This document shows, piece after piece, positions 45,001 through 58,190 of a DNA stretch of 64,000 nt. The DNA is taken from assembly GCA_049999765.1 (NCBI GenBank), contig JBNGIQ010008513.1, forward strand, positions 36,657 through 100,656, in the 5' to 3' direction. Numbering within the stretch: position 1 is the first letter of the stretch; each line of letters begins with the position of its first letter. The position numbers were made by a program, and so were the translations under genes. Under the pieces are notes generated by a model. The model saw only the letters and a list, made by a program, of their open reading frames with translations, ran no database searches and had not been told where the DNA came from. The stretch comes from Phaeoceros laevis. Lineage: Eukaryota > Anthocerotophyta > Anthocerotopsida > Notothyladales.

Positions 45001-48000
45001 ATATCCAAATCTACTTACACGGCAAAGCATGAAACCCTCCAACTCTGGTGGCTCCATTCGAAAACCCCTTCTCACCCTCAAGCACTGATCATTGATCAAT
45101 GAGGATTAGGAGTGCATCAACCAAAGGATGCAGCAACAACATGCATCAACACCTGCAGCGATTAATACCTGAGAAGCGAAAACTCTAATAACTTCTGCCA
45201 AGTTGCGATTGGCTTGCCAGAATTCATCCCAGAATTGATCGACTTCAGGTTTCTCATTGTAAAGATATAAAATGATGTCCACATCTGACTCTCGATCCAC
45301 ACCAGATGAGGTCACCAAGGGTGCCCCAAGTTCTTCTGCATTTGGTACATCGTTGTGCTGCTGCTGCTGCACAAGCTTCAATGCCATCGAGTCATTGATA
45401 TCTGGCAGCAGTACATTAGCGAGACGTCGGCAAATAGGGCACAGAAAATCCATTCTGCTGAGATCAATAAGGTTTTTCCCTGAAATGCACATCCCACACA
45501 ACAAACAGGAATTCAATGAAAGGCAAAAATCAGACAAAGAAATGTGAAGCACAAGCAGATACAAAAGCTTCAAAAGAACACCTTACCTTCATAAGCACAT
45601 CTGCCATTGTGGCGCTTAAGGAGCGAATCAGCATACCGCTGGAAGCAAATCTGGTGCATCTGCATCAGTTACATCCATACTCAGCATCGTGAAATTAGTA
45701 AAGAGATATATGCAAGACAAGTAGCACCATCTAGCACTGCGTCAAATGAATCCAGGCTGTGCCAGCAGTATGAGCCAACTCAGGTTGCCTCTCGCGGAAG
45801 TTTAGACGTACCTGGTGTCCACAACACCTCACATGCTCATTGGGATATGCATCAATAGCTGTACACTTTGAAGGATCCTCTCGGTCGAAACCCGCAACTA
45901 CACTCACTAGGCTACCAAGGCAGTCGTCACTCTTTGCTGCTTTCTCAGGTGACCCTTCTTCTGTATCCTGAACGACCTCTCCTCTGCTAAGCACAATATT
46001 TGACAGGTTGTACCGCTGCACCAGGGCGATCCAACCAGTGGCTGAATCCTTTCCATCACACTGCGGCACATTTGGTAGCAAGTGTATCAAGAGCTGCACG
46101 TCAATTAAGACACATCCAAAACAAACCAAAAAGACTCTCAGAGAGAAAACAGTCTCATCAAAGTCTGTACAGAAAAAAGCCTTTTGAGAAGGGTGCACTC
46201 ATAAAAGAAGGCTGAAAACGTACCGGACACCTACAGAACGCACATCCACTGGGCTCGTAGCTTTGGTCAGTAGCTAGCAGCTTACTTTTGCCCTCACCAG
46301 GTCCAGAAACGTTTTCCAGATGGGAAGTAGAGGGACCAACATCAGCAACTGATTTGTCAGGTGATAATTCTCTGACAGCTCCCTGGTCTCCAGTCTGCTT
46401 GTCAATAAAAGCTTTTTGCCTGACTTGCACCAGTAAAAGTATATCAACATCAATGATCTAGACATAAACGTCAGCTTCACACTACAAAAAGTGTTCCTGC
46501 CGTCCTTCTCACCTTGCAGCGAAGTCCTTCAAAATAGCCTCTTGACGTTGTTTCTTCAGCTTGCGCCTCTCATCCTCCATAGACAGGTCAATCAGCTGCA
46601 CCAAGTTGTTCTGCTTCAATGAAGATATTCTTACAAGCCAAATTTAACGCTCCACAACGAACTAGTGCGTCAAAGAATTTGACATAACCTGAGCATGATG
46701 CAACTGGCTGGAGGAACCGTTTACATCACTTGATGTGCCGTATTGAGACAGAAGTGACAAAATGTATGAGACTGAATCTACAAGCCCTGCTTGAAGCAAC
46801 AAGTAAACTGATAAGACTCATAAGCCAGCATGAAATACGTGTGTAGCACCATAAAATTGTAATTGAAACCAAGGGGCATGGTCCTCACGAATAGCCTCTT
46901 TGGCTCTTTGTAGCTCCAATAGAGCTTTGTAGATTGTGTCACCACCATGCACCCATTCTACAGTCCCAGTAGTGGGATTTAGACAGGGACTTGAATGTAT
47001 GTAAACAGAAAGGTCGTCGGAGGACAGGACTGACAGAGCTGGATGCCGACTTCCTGATGAGAGAGAGACTTTACGGGGCTTTGATGACACATCTCTGCAA
47101 AACGAATGGAATCAGGAACTGAGCACCAAAGCTGTTACAACCTAACCTCGAACATTAAAAAAATTTGGTGAAGAAGGTATTTGACCCTTACCGCACATCA
47201 GTAAGGGCCATAGCCAAAATCTGTAGCGCAGTAACTCCTAAAGCTTCTGCAGCGGTGGCTGTGGACTCATCATCAATCAAACTATTCACATGATGAAGCA
47301 CGTTCAAGATAAGCTGATAACAGGCCTGTACACAGTAGACACACCTGAATAATCACATCATGTTTCAAACGAATATGAACCACAAGGTAGAAAATCCAGG
47401 ACTTACTTACCTGTGTGTGAAAAAGATTAATCAAACGATGAAAAGGCGGACGAGCTGGAGGGGGCTGTGGAAGTCGCCAAAAGTGATTCAGCTTCCCAAT
47501 GTTGGCTGCTCTCTCCTGTCAAGTGGAATACTGCGTCAAGTAAGCTTTCAAATTGCACTTGAGAGAAACCTCGAACTCACTCCTGAAAGGTCTTCGCAGA
47601 TGATTGTGGACAACAAGGTATAATGCCATGCAGGTAGACTCCCAACAGTGCTAGCACTACTATTAATTAGCACAATAAACAACATGCAGCAAAGCCACTT
47701 GAACAATTGCCTTACCTGGGCTTCTTCCAGCTCATTTGAGCAAAACTGGGCAAAAACAGGGTCGAACTCTTCCCAACATTCTTGTTTCAGCTGATAGAAG
47801 CCCCTTTCTTGCAACTGGGAATGCCAGGACGAATTTGCAGACTTGTAAGTACAACTTCCTGAAATCAAGCCCCTTTCCAGATAAAATTTCTCGCTGCAGC
47901 ACTAGTTGGCTGAGAGAACTGGCATAACAACCTTTGGAGAGATGTACACGGCAACCTCTTGCAGCATGGAACTGAGTTTTGTGTGATCCACTGTGAATCC

Positions 48001-51000
48001 ACTGACAGAATTATAGAGCTTCAGGTTCACCAAAACATTCAACAAATTAGTTACAGCCAAAGAAGCCCAAAAGTAAACGAATGGTGGGGACCTTCCGGGG
48101 TAATACCTGTGAAAAGGTTTGGTCTCTGACACAGAGCCACTGTATAACATCATATCGTAGACTGTCCTTCTGAGATATAGCAAAGATGGTGTGACAATGC
48201 TGCTCGTTTGAGAAAAAAGGCACACTGGCTCAAGGGCAAAATTCAAGGATACCTCACTCATTCCAGTATTATGGCGTTCCCGAACAACCTGAGAAAGTGA
48301 AAAGAAGTCAAAACTTGAATGGCAACAAATACTACACTAGTCCACAGCAATCACGTCTCAGAGACATACCAGCAACATAAGACGCAGAAATTCCTGAACA
48401 AAAGCGATCTGACTAAGGGTCAGCTTGCTGCGCTTGCCTCCCAACTTTACTGGCACTGTCACCATGCTTTTCAGCTGCCATACCATAGGACACAATGAAG
48501 AACAAAATCTCCAGGATAAGCGGAACAAGCTTGCTAACAGCTACTTTGACTAGATGTAACCTAAAGCACATGATCAAGAAATAGACTTGACTTACATCAA
48601 ACTGCTCTGCCATAGTAACAAATATGGTTTGCTGCATATTCTCCCGGGCCACGGCACAAAATTGCAGCATCAGAATATCCAGATCCATCAATCTGTCATC
48701 ATGAACCATTGATATAATTAGTCTCAGATTTGTAATTATGTTATCATGGACGACTAATGCAGCAATCTTGCAGAAAATCCATATCCACAATCCTATCAAA
48801 ATTAACATAGTTGTACATGGCACTTGTCAACTTACTGATCATGCCAAAAACTGCACCGGTAGATCATTTCAAGCCTGTTGAAGTCCTCGGAGTTCAATTG
48901 CCACTGACGGATCCGAACCTGTCACGGGGGAGATGCATCTGAGTCCAGGAGTCACTGACTACAGATCATTGCTACTAGGATAAAAAGTGAACAGAGTACA
49001 GCCTCAACACAAAATCGAGAAGTCTGCTCCTGAGCACCAACAACAAAGCTGCACACTAGTACGAACCAGTGACATCCAAGCAACTATTCGAAGAGGATGT
49101 TCAATTAGTGCAAGTACCTGGAGAGTAGAAAAACAGGTATTCAGGTAGGTTCAACTTCTACATCATTACAACGGTTGGAAGGGCTCTTACAATGCCCATT
49201 ACACCACCATCTAAAAGTCTTAATAGAGCCACAAACCTCAGCTTCTGAAGGACTACCCTGCAGCTCACTGAGGAAACCTTGATCTGACTCCCCCCATGAC
49301 ATTAGCACAAGTTTAGAGATAACAGCACTGAGGGTCCTATGAAGAGGAATATGCAGGGACATTCCATTAATTGGTCCCCGAGAAGTTTTGACCTGCAAGT
49401 ACATGGACCACAAAATGTAGTACCAACTACAGCGCCTTGCAACAAATAGACTGACTCTCATGCTGACAGTCAACTGAACAGAAGATACATTAACAATAAC
49501 AAAAGCTCAATTGTAGACTCTGCTCGAATTGTAGACTTAGCAGCATTTACATGAGAAATGAAGGGAAACAGCTTAATACCTCATTTAAGTGACTCAGTAG
49601 CATGCTCAGAGTCATTCTGGCAAATTTGACGAGTGCAACACGGCAGGACTCCTCATCACTTGCACACACAGCGAAGCACCGACCAATGAGCTGGAATATG
49701 ATGGTCATTGTGCCTATCTGCAAGTTAAGCAAGTGGATCAGGTTCACTCAGATTGCACAGTTATAGAAGAAACCCAGCACAGAGGCAAAGTAGGAAAGTT
49801 GGCACGAATTGACCACACCAAAGGATATTCAAAACATTGAACATACAAAACCACATCAGCTCCGTAAATAACCAAAACTTATTGCCATGTAGACAACCTC
49901 CCACAAGTTCAGATATGACTGTTAGGTCAACCATCCACAAATAGACGCAGCCACCAATTTCCAATGACACTGGTCATAGAAGTGGAATGCTTAGTATGAC
50001 ATTTCTGCATCCAGTGAACGAAAACAAAATTCAGAGCAATCTGTATCTGTATGGATGCATCTGCAGTTCAGAGCGAGGCTGACAGTATCCATCAGCTTCG
50101 CCTACTCACAGCACATCATTTCACCTAATTGCACAAAGGAGAGCTCTACTCTAGCTACACCTACGTAAAAATAAGGACGAAATTTCATCCAGACCTTGCT
50201 AGAGCTCTGCCGCTGGTTGCACCTTCTGAACTTACAGAGATAAATAACCTAAGTTCTCAAGGCTTTTGGGCCGCATACAAATGACAAAATCTTGCCTGCA
50301 AGCCAAGCGCTGCTTCAGACCACACAGTCCCCCCCCCCCCACCACACACACACTCATATGCCCAACTACAGCTGCTGACGGGCATTTGCACTTCCAAACA
50401 GAGTCGAACACAGAACTGTACCCTCACAGAACATAACCAGATGGGTGAAGACTGAGCTACAAGAAACGCTGGATCTAGGCTGTGATACTATTTGTGGGGA
50501 CAGTTCCAAGGGGCTCACTGCAGAGTCAAACAATAAATACATGCTTGTACAGGCTTCACTGTTGACACAATTCTACAACTTGTGATCTGACCTCCAATTG
50601 TATTGCACTCTTCCATCCAGTTTGCTCCTCGAAGTCCACAGATTGACCATGTAAGTAGGGATTCATCCACTGCACAAGCAAGGAAAGACTTCAGCAACTA
50701 CACTTCAAGAATCGTCTACATGCTTGGCAGCCAGGAGAGTCCAAGGGGAGAAACCAACAGCGCCCTGGTAAACAAGGAGTACAGATCCCCAATCAGAATG
50801 GCTATCACGATACAGAGACACAGGATTTGGAACAAAACCTGGAGCAGGCTTAACATCGAGAGCAACTTTTGCACAAAATCTTCCCGTTCTATCAGCACAT
50901 GGAGTGCAACGGGTGGATGTGCCAGGATGAGCCTGAGATCCCCTTGTGGACGCCCATAGATCTGTTTTATGTGTCAATCAGCACAACAAAGGCACAAAGT

Positions 51001-53390
51001 TCGACATACCATTTTGGGTACTTCTGGGAACAACACCTCACCTTGGCCACAATTGTATGGTGTTCAACATTGACTGTGCCAAGATTCCTGTGGATGAAGA
51101 CAAATTTCACTCAGGAACAAGGCTACAGTAGCCTATTAGAAAATCCTTTCTCATTACCCACAGCACTGCACTACTTTGGTACATAATACCAGGAATAAGC
51201 ATATAATGCATCTTTGTAAATGCCTGCAAGTTCCCCAGAAACAACAAAACGCTTGTCAACTCCAAAAAACTCCTGCCAACCTACCTGTCAATGCAGTAAC
51301 CAATCACAGTGTTGAGAACCGACATGAAGCACTCCAGCAGCTGATTATGCTTTAGAAAAGAGAGCGTAATTTCAGGGACATTGAAGAGCTGCACCATTAC
51401 TGCAAAAAGTTCCAGTGAGCCAGGAGGCAAGTTGTGTTTTAGCGCAATAAGTCCAAATCTGCACAGTGACACCAGCACAAAGGCCAGCGCTATCAAACAT
51501 ACCTCTATCCAAGCTCTGGTCAAGTGCTTTAAAGCCACTTCTCGCTTCAGGGGACAAGAGAGGAGAAACAAATGGGAGAATCATGTCTACGTAGTAGCGC
51601 AAAACCTCTTCAGAGTACCACAACTTGAACAGTGGATTATACAGCATTTGCAAGAACAATGTTGTCTCCTGCACATATTGATATTTCAACTAAGAAGACA
51701 CTTCAAAACACCCCTAAACTGTGTTTGTTGATAGCAAAGTTGATCTCATAGTCAGCATACCACTTCCATCAAAGTATCGGGCATCTTGGCAAATGTTGAC
51801 AAGAAAATTTCTAAGGCCTTAACTGCCTGAGCGCTTTGCTGAGTTTTAAGACATAACAAAGAAACAGAGTCAGCTTGCTCTCATGAACAATGCGTCATAG
51901 CTAACAAGCCCAGAAGGAACTGCAAGATACCATGTGAAAACACAAAGGAAGCTCGGCAAATTCTATCCCAAAAATGGCTTGACAGCAAAACTTCAAAAAC
52001 CAGTTCCTGAAATGTACAGACCGTATTTTCCGTAAATTCCATCCTCATTTCTTCACAGAGGATGTCACGAAGCGCTTCCACAGAGCAAACCTGCAACCAA
52101 TCCCGACATCAGTGTTTATACCTGTAGCATCGTAAGGTTCTTTGATACAAATTGTTCTCCAACTCGGTATACGGTTTTGATTGGTTTGTAAAAAAGTGAT
52201 ACCTTTTGCAGCCAAGAAAGGTACATCTTGGCAAACTTTGTCTCGTTATCAACAGGAACAGGTGTATCCATGGAACGGAGCTTAAATATCTCCTTTATCC
52301 AATATATAAGCTCCTTTAAGATGTGGCGAACTGCAGCGCCACATATATCCGCAATCAGGACACAAACTCTGAGGTTTCCTGTGGTATACTGTTCGAAGAA
52401 ATTGGACAGTGAGACCACTGAACCTGCTTTTGAGGCTGCCTCGGCAACATGCGACGGCAAGAGTGGGATTTCGTCAGAGACAAACCGGCGATGAACTCCA
52501 CAGAAGCTGTTGCTGAAAAACAAAGCCATTTAGGCCTCCTCGTGTGCTAGTAAAACAAACAAAAAAAGTGTGCACTGTGCCTATGCTGAAAAGGACAAAC
52601 GTGCCAGGTGTAGCAGACGCTTGTGAACAAACAACATGAAATTGCTTTTAATTACCCCTCCTCCTTCCACGAAGCCTCGTCTCCACAGTCACAACACCCT
52701 CCAGCTTCACTGCGGTACATGACTGGTAGCACACAGCACGACTTTGTGCAATCAGCGTCTTACAGGAGGTAGTGAATAAACAAAGAATGCGCCTGAACTC
52801 TATCCAGCGCGACCCCGCCTAAAAGTTTCGAATGCGAAACGCCAGCTGAACGGATTGCGACGGCAATCTAGTATGACTCCGCGAGCCAAAGACCGAACAT
52901 CACACAGTTATTCCCCAACCCGACACCCCAATCAGCCATCCCAAATGGCGCAACAATCTCAAACGCAATTTATTCCACCAAAGCTGGCGCATTTGAGGTG
53001 GTGGCGAAGGCACCCGTACCGTAATCATGATACCTGTGATCCCCGGCCTGGAAGCAGCTCACGCAGATGGCACTGCCAGCAGCGCCCAAAAGCAGCAATG
53101 TCAGCACCACATCCGACCTAGCACTCGATCGACTCATCTACGAAGATTTACTCTTGGCGCAGCTAACAAACAAAGAGGCACCTGGACTCATTGGCTTGGC
53201 AGGTCCGGCAGCGGTAGGCGATGGTCCCCTTGGTCCACACCACGGTACACTGCTTCTGCCCTGTCTCTTGCAATTGCGAGAGGTACGAGTCAAAATTCCT
53301 GTCCCCCCCTCCGTAAATTTCCCGCTCAAGCTCCTGCAACCCGGCATGCGCGGCGTCCAGTGTGAGCCAGGCCGCGCGCTCCATGGCCAT
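42020..53390 (-). CDS. PRT6: PRT6-like E3 ubiquitin ligase (UBR-box N-recognin)
   Basis: Recognises basic N-terminal degrons, including those made by Cys oxidation and arginylation, so it serves oxygen and NO sensing in plants. It starts at ATG 53390 (MAMERAAWL). The UBR box is spread over exons: VVWTKGTIAYRCRTC (53.25 kb), CAICVSCFQAGDHRYHDY (53.07-53.02 kb), GGCCDCGDEASWKEEG (52.70 kb) and FCGVHRRF (52.49 kb). A long helical middle part covers 52.4-46.8 kb. A charged helix (LSMEDERRKLKKQRQEAIL) sits near 46.56 kb. RING-like Cys/His blocks lie at 46.2 kb (HVRCCGHQ) and 45.4 kb (MDFLCPICRRLANVLLPDI). The C-terminal Cys block EPAICLICGKLFC is at 42.68 kb, then LYLDLHGE, EDLDAGLKRG and a final exon ending at 42020. 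All zinc ligands of the UBR box are present. More than 20 introns are needed, and exon ends in the middle part are approximate. Confidence 0.92.
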
Positions 53391-54224
53391 CTCTACGAAC
53401 CCGCAGTAGCTCCAAAGTCAGTGTTTGATCCTGCCCGCCATCCGATCTGGTTGCGCCCGAAAGCGGGGATAGCCCCAGATCAGCCGGGCACCATGAGATG
53501 AAAGCGGTGTGCACGGAAGCAGAAAGGGTATCTAAAACCAGCGCAGGGGGGTTTTCGTAACACGAGCCCAATGCGCAAGAGCCACGCATTGGCCCTTGGC
53601 TTAGGGCTTCGGGGTCATGCACAGTAGCAAATCTTTTGCTGCAACGCCAGCGGCTGGATCAGACGTGGGACGCGACCGCCCAAAAGTATGCGAGGCTGTT
53701 TGCCCGGTAAACCTATCATGAGATACATCATCAGATACATCATCAGAGAGCTATTTATAGTGTAGTAGAGGTCGGCGCCGTATGCTCCGGGCGAGCAGAT
53801 CGAACCAGTGTCCGACAAATAGTCCCGGCGAAGCGCTTCAGCACGTGGCTGGCTGACATCATCCATGAGCCACCGTCGCACTGCCAACAGTCCGCTTCCA
53901 ATCTTCCAATCAAAGGAAAGCTACACCACCTGCTCCGTAATACAGTACTGTAAGCTTCTTCTGTGAGTTTCAGGAAACCCCCAGATCGGCTCCCAACGCA
54001 ACAAAAATGTGTTCATCGCTGATGGTAGAACAGATAGTCCCGAAGCGCTACCATCTACAGTACAACACCAGGCCACTACAGCAAGAGGTTTGGAATTGTA
54101 GGAATCTTGGGATTGTTCACTGTATGAACTGTGGGGATCATCTGTTGCCGCTTCCCAGCATTGGAATTTCCGTTGTGTCCCTTCTTATATTTGCGATATT
54201 ATAGTAGCCCATGTGATGTAGCAA
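53391..54224. other. Upstream region of the PRT6-like gene
   Basis: Probable promoter and 5' UTR of the minus-strand gene. It includes a short direct duplication near 53719-53748 (AGATACATCATC twice). No further coding similarity is seen. Confidence 0.45.
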
Positions 54225-54890
54225 GTTTTATATTTGTTACTCTATGGAATGTGAAGGCAGCGTGGAGAAATAGGGGCACTACTCAACGTGGCACATTTGG
54301 CCTTAGACTAGTGTATGCCCGATGGACTATTGGGCACAACTAGTTGCCCTCTAGACCCCTTCCTCAATGTGTGCATAGGCTTGCACGCACTGATTTGGTA
54401 AGTGTGATATGCCCTACATCATCCCATCTCATCCTATCACGTTGACTCTAAAGTTTCTATACAAGACCTTTTGCCTGAGAGCGGTTTCACATGACAATGG
54501 TTCTGGTTCCAAAACACGGGTCAAGATAGAAAAATGTAGGGGGTCACGGCTAAAATAAGCCTCATGTAGGGGCTTCCGGAAAACGAAGTGCCTGTGAAAG
54601 CAATGCAGGCTGGAGAGAGTGGGCGTCACAAATGACACGAAGACGTAGTAGCTTTGGAGAAACAAAAGTTGGAGGTGTTGGAGGTAACAACACATCTGGC
54701 TACATTGGTGCACTAAATGGTACAGGTGATAAAATTCAATTTCTAGGGGCTGCCATACTTGCAAGCATCCTTGCATTGCTACTAATCTATCTAACAAGAA
54801 CCTCGAGCCCGAGGCAGCCATCACAGATTGCTGAGACTGAATGTGAGGTGGGTAAAAGGCAGGAGAGCACTTGGTAAATGCATTATGTAA
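54225..54890 (+). repeat. Dispersed repeat, copy A
   Basis: Resembles 59.64-60.31 kb in the same orientation. Shared words include TTTGTTACT, CACATTTGGCC/GACATTTGGCC, TTGGGCACAAC, TTGCCCTC.AGACCCCTTCCT, CATCCTTGCATTGCTACT and GAGCCCGAGGCAGCCATCAC. The copies differ by many substitutions and by about 250 bp of extra sequence in A. Confidence 0.8.
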
Positions 54891-55396
54891 ATGCAAAATC
54901 GGCCCAAAACAGTATACGCAAACAAAGCCCTAGTGAAGTAACCCGAGCAAATCAGATAGGCCCTAGCCAAGACAAGGCAACATCAGCCCTAAGCTCTGAC
55001 AGCAACCCGAGGTCTTGATAGACCCTAGAACTGGCAGCTATATGACGTCTAGTTTTATATTTCTTCACGTTCAGGACTTCGGCAAGAGTGGTGTTGAGGG
55101 CTTGATGCTCACCATCAACGCCCGCCAACTTCATAGGACGGTAGGACCGACTAGAATCTGTGAAATTTGTTTGTAGAAGAAGAAGAAGAAAATGCTTTAT
55201 AGTGTGCTTGTTGGGTACAAATAGTCCTTAAGTTGTAGATTTCTTTAGTTCTACGTATAATGTAAATGAATAGCTTTTAGTGTTCCACCTATATACTATG
55301 TGTTTTGCAAGAGGCACCAAGGCTGGTTGCCAGCATTGTGTTACAAATCTCGGACAATCCAATGCCAACGGGCCTTCCCTTTGTGAATGGGACTGA

Positions 55397-56876
55397 TTAT
55401 CGACGAGTAACAGACTCGAAGGACCCACCACGACCAGGGCTGGGATCATTTGGCAAGATTTTTTTGATCGGGTCATCAGCAAACAATTTAGCAGCTTCCA
55501 GCATTTTTTGTCGAACAAGGAGAAACGTAATGTGAGCCAAGACCACGTTACGATTGTTTCCACTGTTCACAAACACAATGAAAGCCGCCCACTGTGTAGC
55601 AAGTGCCATGTTAGGAAAGAACGTGTCAAGATGGTGCAGCATAAACCACAATGCCTGGTCAAACCAAAAGATGGTGCCCTTGCAAAAAGCACGATTCTCA
55701 GACGTATGCTTACTGAGATCAGCGCATACACACTTAAGGTATGGCCTCAGCCAGTTCCACCACGTCTTTGGCATGTCCTTAGGACGTTGAGAATCAGTTT
55801 TGGGGGGACCTTTGATTTTGGCCAGCAGTGCGTCGCCGTGCAGACACTTGTTCCTTTCAAACAGCCATGTGGAAGGGCTGAGTACAATCTCGTGCCAAGT
55901 CCCCCAAGCCATGTTGCCTTCGTCAGCCTGTTTCTTGCAATTCTGCATCTCGTCAGCAGTCACACAGCAGCTGCAGGCTTTCAATTGTGAATGGGGCGAG
56001 GAAACTTAAGCAGATACCGGACCACATTTTGTGGTTTCGGTGTGCTATGTCTGCCTCCAGTTGACGAGCCGGCACCACAGGCACCGGACATTCGTCGCTG
56101 GTAGATGCAGTCTTTCGTTCCTCGGCCTGTTTGACGGCCGTTGCCACCATCTCTGCAAGAAGCTGCCTGTCCTCTTCCGGGATGCTCTCTTGTGAGATGC
56201 CAGGGTGAGAAATCTCCCCGTTGCCACCGAAGTTGCGATTGGGCACATGCACGCCAGTTGGTACTCTGAGGGCAGTAGCGATCCTCACGCGGAGCGCCTC
56301 ACAAGATGCTTCCGTCTTACCGTCCGTCTCCAGGAATTTCTTCAGGATGGATTCGACGTGACGGAGCTGCTTCAGGCCTTCCGTCTGATCCTTGTTCGTA
56401 ATGGAAGCCAGTTTACACCAGTCATTGAAGCTGAGGGTGTCCAGTAGCGATGGGTCACAGCAACCCTCCTCGTCCATGTTTGTGGTCACCGCCAGGTCGT
56501 GGCGCTGTACCTCATGGTGGAAGTCAGGGCTTGTGACGGAGGCAATGGCGGCTTGGCAGCCGGCGGATGGGACGAAAAAAGATTCGTCACTGTAGCCAAG
56601 CTTCACGAGGTCTGGATGCCAATCGATCAGAGCCTGCGCAGTAAACCATGCCACTTGTGAGTCCTTTCCCTTGCATTCATCCCGGTCACGACCCGTCACT
56701 TCTGATGAGCATTTCAAGCACTCGTCCCAGCCAAGAACCCGTATCAGGTTTCTTGGCAAGCAGTTCAGGGCACGTCGGCTGCGCCGGAACAGCAGACATG
56801 AAAGATTTAAAATAACACAGTGCACTGTACGCTGTACCGACACCCATGGACGTTGTACCAACCACACCTCTAGCAA
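55397..56876 (-). CDS. Unrecognised coding stretch in two overlapping frames
   Basis: The upstream frame (56876-55953, 307 codons) has protein-like composition from about 56790 on, after an acceptor-like CGGCGCAG (RRALNCLPRNLIRVLGW, DSQVAWFTAQALIDWHPDL). It stops at 55953. A second frame (55984-55397) continues in similar style (KTWWNWLRPYLKCVCADL, FWFDQALWFMLHHL, VVLAHITFLLVRQ). The two overlap by about 30 bp and differ by one frame, so this is either one gene with a short intron or frameshift near 55.97 kb, or a decayed transposon protein. I recognise no family. The Trp-rich second part and the surrounding repeats suggest a transposon or lineage-specific gene, but that is inference. Confidence 0.45.
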
Positions 56877-56890
56877 ACCCTAACTCTCTC

Positions 56891-58190
56891 AGATAACGCA
56901 TGTAAGGACAGAACCCAGTGGTCTTGGGGACCAAACCAAGACGCTGACAGGGAAGGAAGGAACCAGGAAGGAGCCAAAGCACAAGCCCCAAAATGGGCAC
57001 TAGGCTCTTTAGCTGACAGCTTATATGAGATGAGTACATGATTTAGCAAATCAGAAAACAAGTCACAAGCATGGCATTTCCCTTCTAAGCAGTTGGAAGA
57101 AGGACACAAGCATGAGATACAAAAGTGCCCAGCTTAGCCCAAACCAAGGCTAAGCTTGGTCACTTAGAGCTATGGAACTTGGAGGTTTAAACCAACCCCT
57201 CTTCTCCTCCTTCATCAGCCACCAAAGGGGGATCATAGGGCACTTGTTTCTGGGCGCTTGGTGAGACAAGTGTGCCATAGCCCTGGTGAAGAAGCAGCAG
57301 CTCACCTTGGGAGCCATTGCCTTTGAAGCACTCAAAGATTGAAGTTCAACTTGCAAAAAACCTGTTTGCCTCCATTCGTATGAACCATTTTAGGGTAGCC
57401 GTCATTAGGTTACCATAGCAAAGTTAGATTAAGTATGAAACAAAGTTTTTAGGGCACTCTTCCCATTGCAAAAAAAGTCAAGTTAACTTTTCAATTGAGG
57501 TCCCTGATTAGGGCACTCTTCAATGAAGGAATTAACTTAATTTTTTGTTTAGAGCAGCCACCATTTTAGGGCACGTTTCATGTGTGAAAAGGAAACATAC
57601 TTTTCCATGCTAACTTTTAACAAGTAAGGGTTCATTTTGAGTTTTAGAAAAGACTCAAAAGGCCCTTATGGTTGCAAGTTTGGAGGAGTTTTGCAAGACA
57701 TCTTCTAATCAATGCAAAGTTTTGTAAAGTTTGGCATTCTAAATGCCATCTAATGTTTGTGTCTTCCTCCATGCTATGGGAAGGAGGGAAGGAAGGAAGG
57801 AAGGAAGATTTATGGTGCTTGACAGGGTACTTGCGCACCACACTAGGAACTTATGCGTGCAACACAACGTTTGTCTGAAGTTCACGTAGCCCTAGTTGCT
57901 GGTTCTCCACAGCTAATGAAATTGACATTCCATTGGCAAAGGGGGCTTGAATCTTTCAGGTGAGTTTTGACGACGGATTTGTTCGCTTCCACAAGCTTTG
58001 TCAGCGCTAAGACTAAAAGAAATTCTTGTTGTTGACTGACCCCTTCTCCCCAGTCGTGTAACTTGGAGATCGTAACGAAAACATAATTTTCATTTGTCTC
58101 TTGCTGGTTATACTCATCACTCGTCCAGGACCATGCTCATGTTTGCAGTTTCCTTCAAGCAAATTTTCCAAGGCGTTCATAATTATGTGA
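56891..58190. other. AT-rich spacer
   Basis: Contains TTAGGGCAC-type words repeated irregularly at 57.39-57.58 kb and a GGAA microsatellite at 57.78-57.81 kb. No coding similarity is seen. Confidence 0.4.

Noticed and set aside
50325-50345. Poly-C run followed by CA repeats
   Set aside because: A simple repeat inside a PRT6 intron. No functional signal.
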